A stretch of DNA of 64,000 bases from assembly GCF_036199905.1 (NCBI RefSeq), contig NZ_CP108109.1, positions 1,426,001-1,490,000 on the forward strand, given 5' to 3'. The notes beneath the pieces were generated by a model that had not been told where the DNA came from, searched no databases, and worked only from the letters and a program-made list of their open reading frames with translations. Shown piece after piece: positions 62,533-64,000 of the stretch (positions are counted from its first letter, which is position 1; each line of letters starts with the position of its first letter). The position numbers and the translations under genes are program-made. Source of the DNA: Streptomyces sp. NBC_00223. Lineage in GTDB: Bacteria > Actinomycetota > Actinomycetes > Streptomycetales > Streptomycetaceae.

Positions 62533-63651
62533 ATGACAGACGCACTCAAGCGCCTCTCCGATGAAGGCGTGGCGATCTGGCTGGACGACCTGTCGCGCAA
62601 GCGCATCACGTCCGGCAACCTGGCCGAGCTCATCGACGAGCAGCACGTGGTGGGTGTGACCACCAATCCGTCGATCTTCCAGAAGGCGATCTCCCAGGGC
62701 GACGGCTACGACGGCCAGCTCGAAGACCTCGCGGCGCGCCGGCTCACCGTCGAGGAGGCGCTGCGGATGATCACCACCGCGGACGTCCGCGACGCCGCCG
62801 ACATCCTGCGCCCGGTGTACGACGCCTCCGATCACCAGGACGGCCGGGTCTCCATCGAGGTCGACCCGCGGCTGGCCCACAACACCAAGGCCACCGTCGC
62901 CGAGGCCAAGCAGCTGGCCTGGCTGGTGGACCGCCCCAACACCCTGATCAAGATCCCGGCGACCAAGGCCGGTCTGCCCGCGATCACCGAGGTCATCGGC
63001 CGGGGCATCAGCGTCAATGTCACGCTGATCTTCTCCCTGGAGCGCTACCGCGGGGTGATGGACGCCTATCTGTCCGGCCTGGAGAAGGCCAAGGCGGCCG
63101 GGATCGACCTGTCCGAGATCCACTCCGTGGCCTCGTTCTTCGTCTCCCGCGTGGACACCGAGATCGACAAGCGCCTGGAGAAGATCGGCTCCGAGCAGGC
63201 CAAGGCCCTCAAGGGCAAGGCCGCGCTCGCCAACGCGCGGCTGGCCTACGAGGCGTACGAGGAGGTCTTCTCCTCCGACCGCTGGACCGCCCTGGAGCGG
63301 GCCGGCGCCAACAAGCAGCGCCCGCTGTGGGCCTCGACCGGCGTCAAGGACCCGTCGTACCCGGACACCCTGTACGTCACCGAGCTGGTCGCGCCGAACA
63401 CGGTGAACACCATGCCCGAGGCCACCCTGGACGCCACCGCCGACCACGGCGAGATCACCGGCGACACCGTACGCGGCACGTACGACCAGTCCCGGGCCGA
63501 GCTGGCCGCGCTGGCGGCGCTCGGCATCTCGTACGACGACGTGGTGCAGGTGCTGGAGGACGAGGGCGTCGAGAAGTTCGAGGCGGCCTGGAACGAGCTG
63601 CTGGACTCCACCAAGGCGGAACTCGAACGGCTCGCCCCCTCGGAGGCGTGA
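62533..63651 (+). CDS. tal: transaldolase
   Basis: A 372-residue (beta/alpha)8 enzyme moving dihydroxyacetone units between sugar phosphates. [13 protein letters not shown] (about residues 35-47), [13 protein letters not shown] (about 97-109) and the Schiff-base Lys in [12 protein letters not shown] (about 134-145) are present, with [37 protein letters not shown] near the end, the pattern of the long actinobacterial/plant-type transaldolases. ATG 62533 has AGGAG upstream. It sits 34 bp after tkt and 1 bp before zwf. Confidence 0.96.
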   Translation: MTDALKRLSDEGVAIWLDDLSRKRITSGNLAELIDEQHVVGVTTNPSIFQKAISQGDGYDGQLEDLAARRLTVEEALRMITTADVRDAADILRPVYDASDHQDGRVSIEVDPRLAHNTKATVAEAKQLAWLVDRPNTLIKIPATKAGLPAITEVIGRGISVNVTLIFSLERYRGVMDAYLSGLEKAKAAGIDLSEIHSVASFFVSRVDTEIDKRLEKIGSEQAKALKGKAALANARLAYEAYEEVFSSDRWTALERAGANKQRPLWASTGVKDPSYPDTLYVTELVAPNTVNTMPEATLDATADHGEITGDTVRGTYDQSRAELAALAALGISYDDVVQVLEDEGVEKFEAAWNELLDSTKAELERLAPSEA

Positions 63652-63652
63652 G

Positions 63653-64000
63653 GTGACCACCGAGAATCCGGCCAACGTCGCCGAGAACCCGCTGCGCGAC
63701 CCGCTCGACCGGCGGCTGCCGCGGATCGCGGGGCCCTCGGGCCTGGTCATCTTCGGCGTGACGGGTGACCTGTCCCGCAAGAAGCTCATGCCCGCGGTCT
63801 ACGACCTGGCCAACCGCGGTCTGCTGCCGCCGGGCTTCGCGCTGGTCGGCTTCGCCCGCCGCCAGTGGGAGGACGAGGACTTCGCGCAGGAGGTGCACGA
63901 CTCCGTCAAGGAGCACGCGCGCACCCCCTTCCGCGAGGAGGTGTGGCAGCAGCTCGCCGAGGGCTGCCGCTTCGTGCCGGGCAACTTCGACGACGACGCC
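63653..64000 (+). CDS. zwf: glucose-6-phosphate dehydrogenase, N-terminal part (cut by window end)
   Basis: The first 116 residues are present. After a ~30-residue lead comes the Rossmann NADP motif SGLVIFGVTGDLSRKKLMPAVYDLANRGLLPPGFALVGFARR, a strong Zwf signature, then WEDEDFAQEVHDSVKEHARTPF. It oxidises glucose 6-phosphate in the oxidative pentose phosphate pathway, feeding the substrates of Tkt and Tal. GTG 63653 follows the tal stop by 1 bp, with GGAGG just upstream. The catalytic region lies beyond the window. Confidence 0.95.
   Translation, partial: MTTENPANVAENPLRDPLDRRLPRIAGPSGLVIFGVTGDLSRKKLMPAVYDLANRGLLPPGFALVGFARRQWEDEDFAQEVHDSVKEHARTPFREEVWQQLAEGCRFVPGNFDDDA

Overview
The window is a high-GC actinobacterial chromosome segment, almost certainly from Streptomyces or a close relative. 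The reasons are very strong G/C bias at third codon positions on both strands, frequent GTG starts and 4-bp GTGA/ATGA gene overlaps, DUF2637 and SAV2148-type HEPN proteins, abundant ECF/anti-sigma/SpoIIE signalling genes, leaderless promoters (TANNNT 6-7 nt before the start codon) and secreted glycosidases with CBM13/ricin modules. No rRNA, tRNA, CRISPR array or prophage was found. Gene functions below come from reading translated sequence and motifs; no database search was run.

Layout. 1-5.3 kb: a TPR-like protein, a noncoding repeat field, a GntR regulator diverging from an FhuF-like ferric reductase with an iron box over its start, a DUF2637 membrane protein and an anti-sigma-type ATPase. 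5.4-10.2 kb: a secreted GH95-like glycosidase and a PoxB-like TPP enzyme. 10.3-20.9 kb: a very long repeat-rich PP2C-like protein that has lost metal ligands, DUF456, a PPOX/F420-type protein, a LacI regulator with a perfect operator, RsgA preceded by a 23-codon ORF, a SpoIIE phosphatase, a GNAT and a chloroperoxidase-like hydrolase. 21.2-24.5 kb: an HTH-TOBE regulator and modABC (molybdate uptake). 24.7-28 kb: two divergent secreted proteins (ThuA-like and alginate-lyase-like) ending in near-identical ricin-type lectin modules. 28-34.8 kb: VOC/AraC pair, BrkB membrane protein and AidB-like acyl-CoA dehydrogenase firing from back-to-back leaderless promoters, a GAF regulator, a GNAT.

34.9-44.7 kb is a sulfur-assimilation locus: a short leader peptide, ferredoxin-type sulfite reductase, a 59-aa zinc-ribbon protein, cysH, cysC, cysD, cysN, then a sulfonate-type ABC transporter and a CbiX-type chelatase that makes siroheme for the reductase. 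Together these import organosulfur, activate sulfate to APS/PAPS, reduce it to sulfite and sulfide, and supply the cofactor. 44.9-52 kb: MmpL transporter, ECF sigma factor overlapping a convergent STAS gene, APH-like kinase abutting a 166-bp MITE-like element, an exonuclease and a HEPN protein.

52.2-56.9 kb: glgX and treY (glycogen to maltooligosyl-trehalose), with the usual partner treZ not adjacent. A complete IS4-family insertion sequence (57295-58808) lies just beyond, and then ctaB diverges from the pentose-phosphate genes tkt-tal-zwf, the last cut by the window end. The most unusual observations are the pseudophosphatase with a 126-residue internal super-repeat, the shared divergent leaderless promoter at 30.77 kb, the 17-bp perfect inverted repeat over the VOC promoter, the duplicated lectin modules, the MITE-like element and several micro-ORFs.
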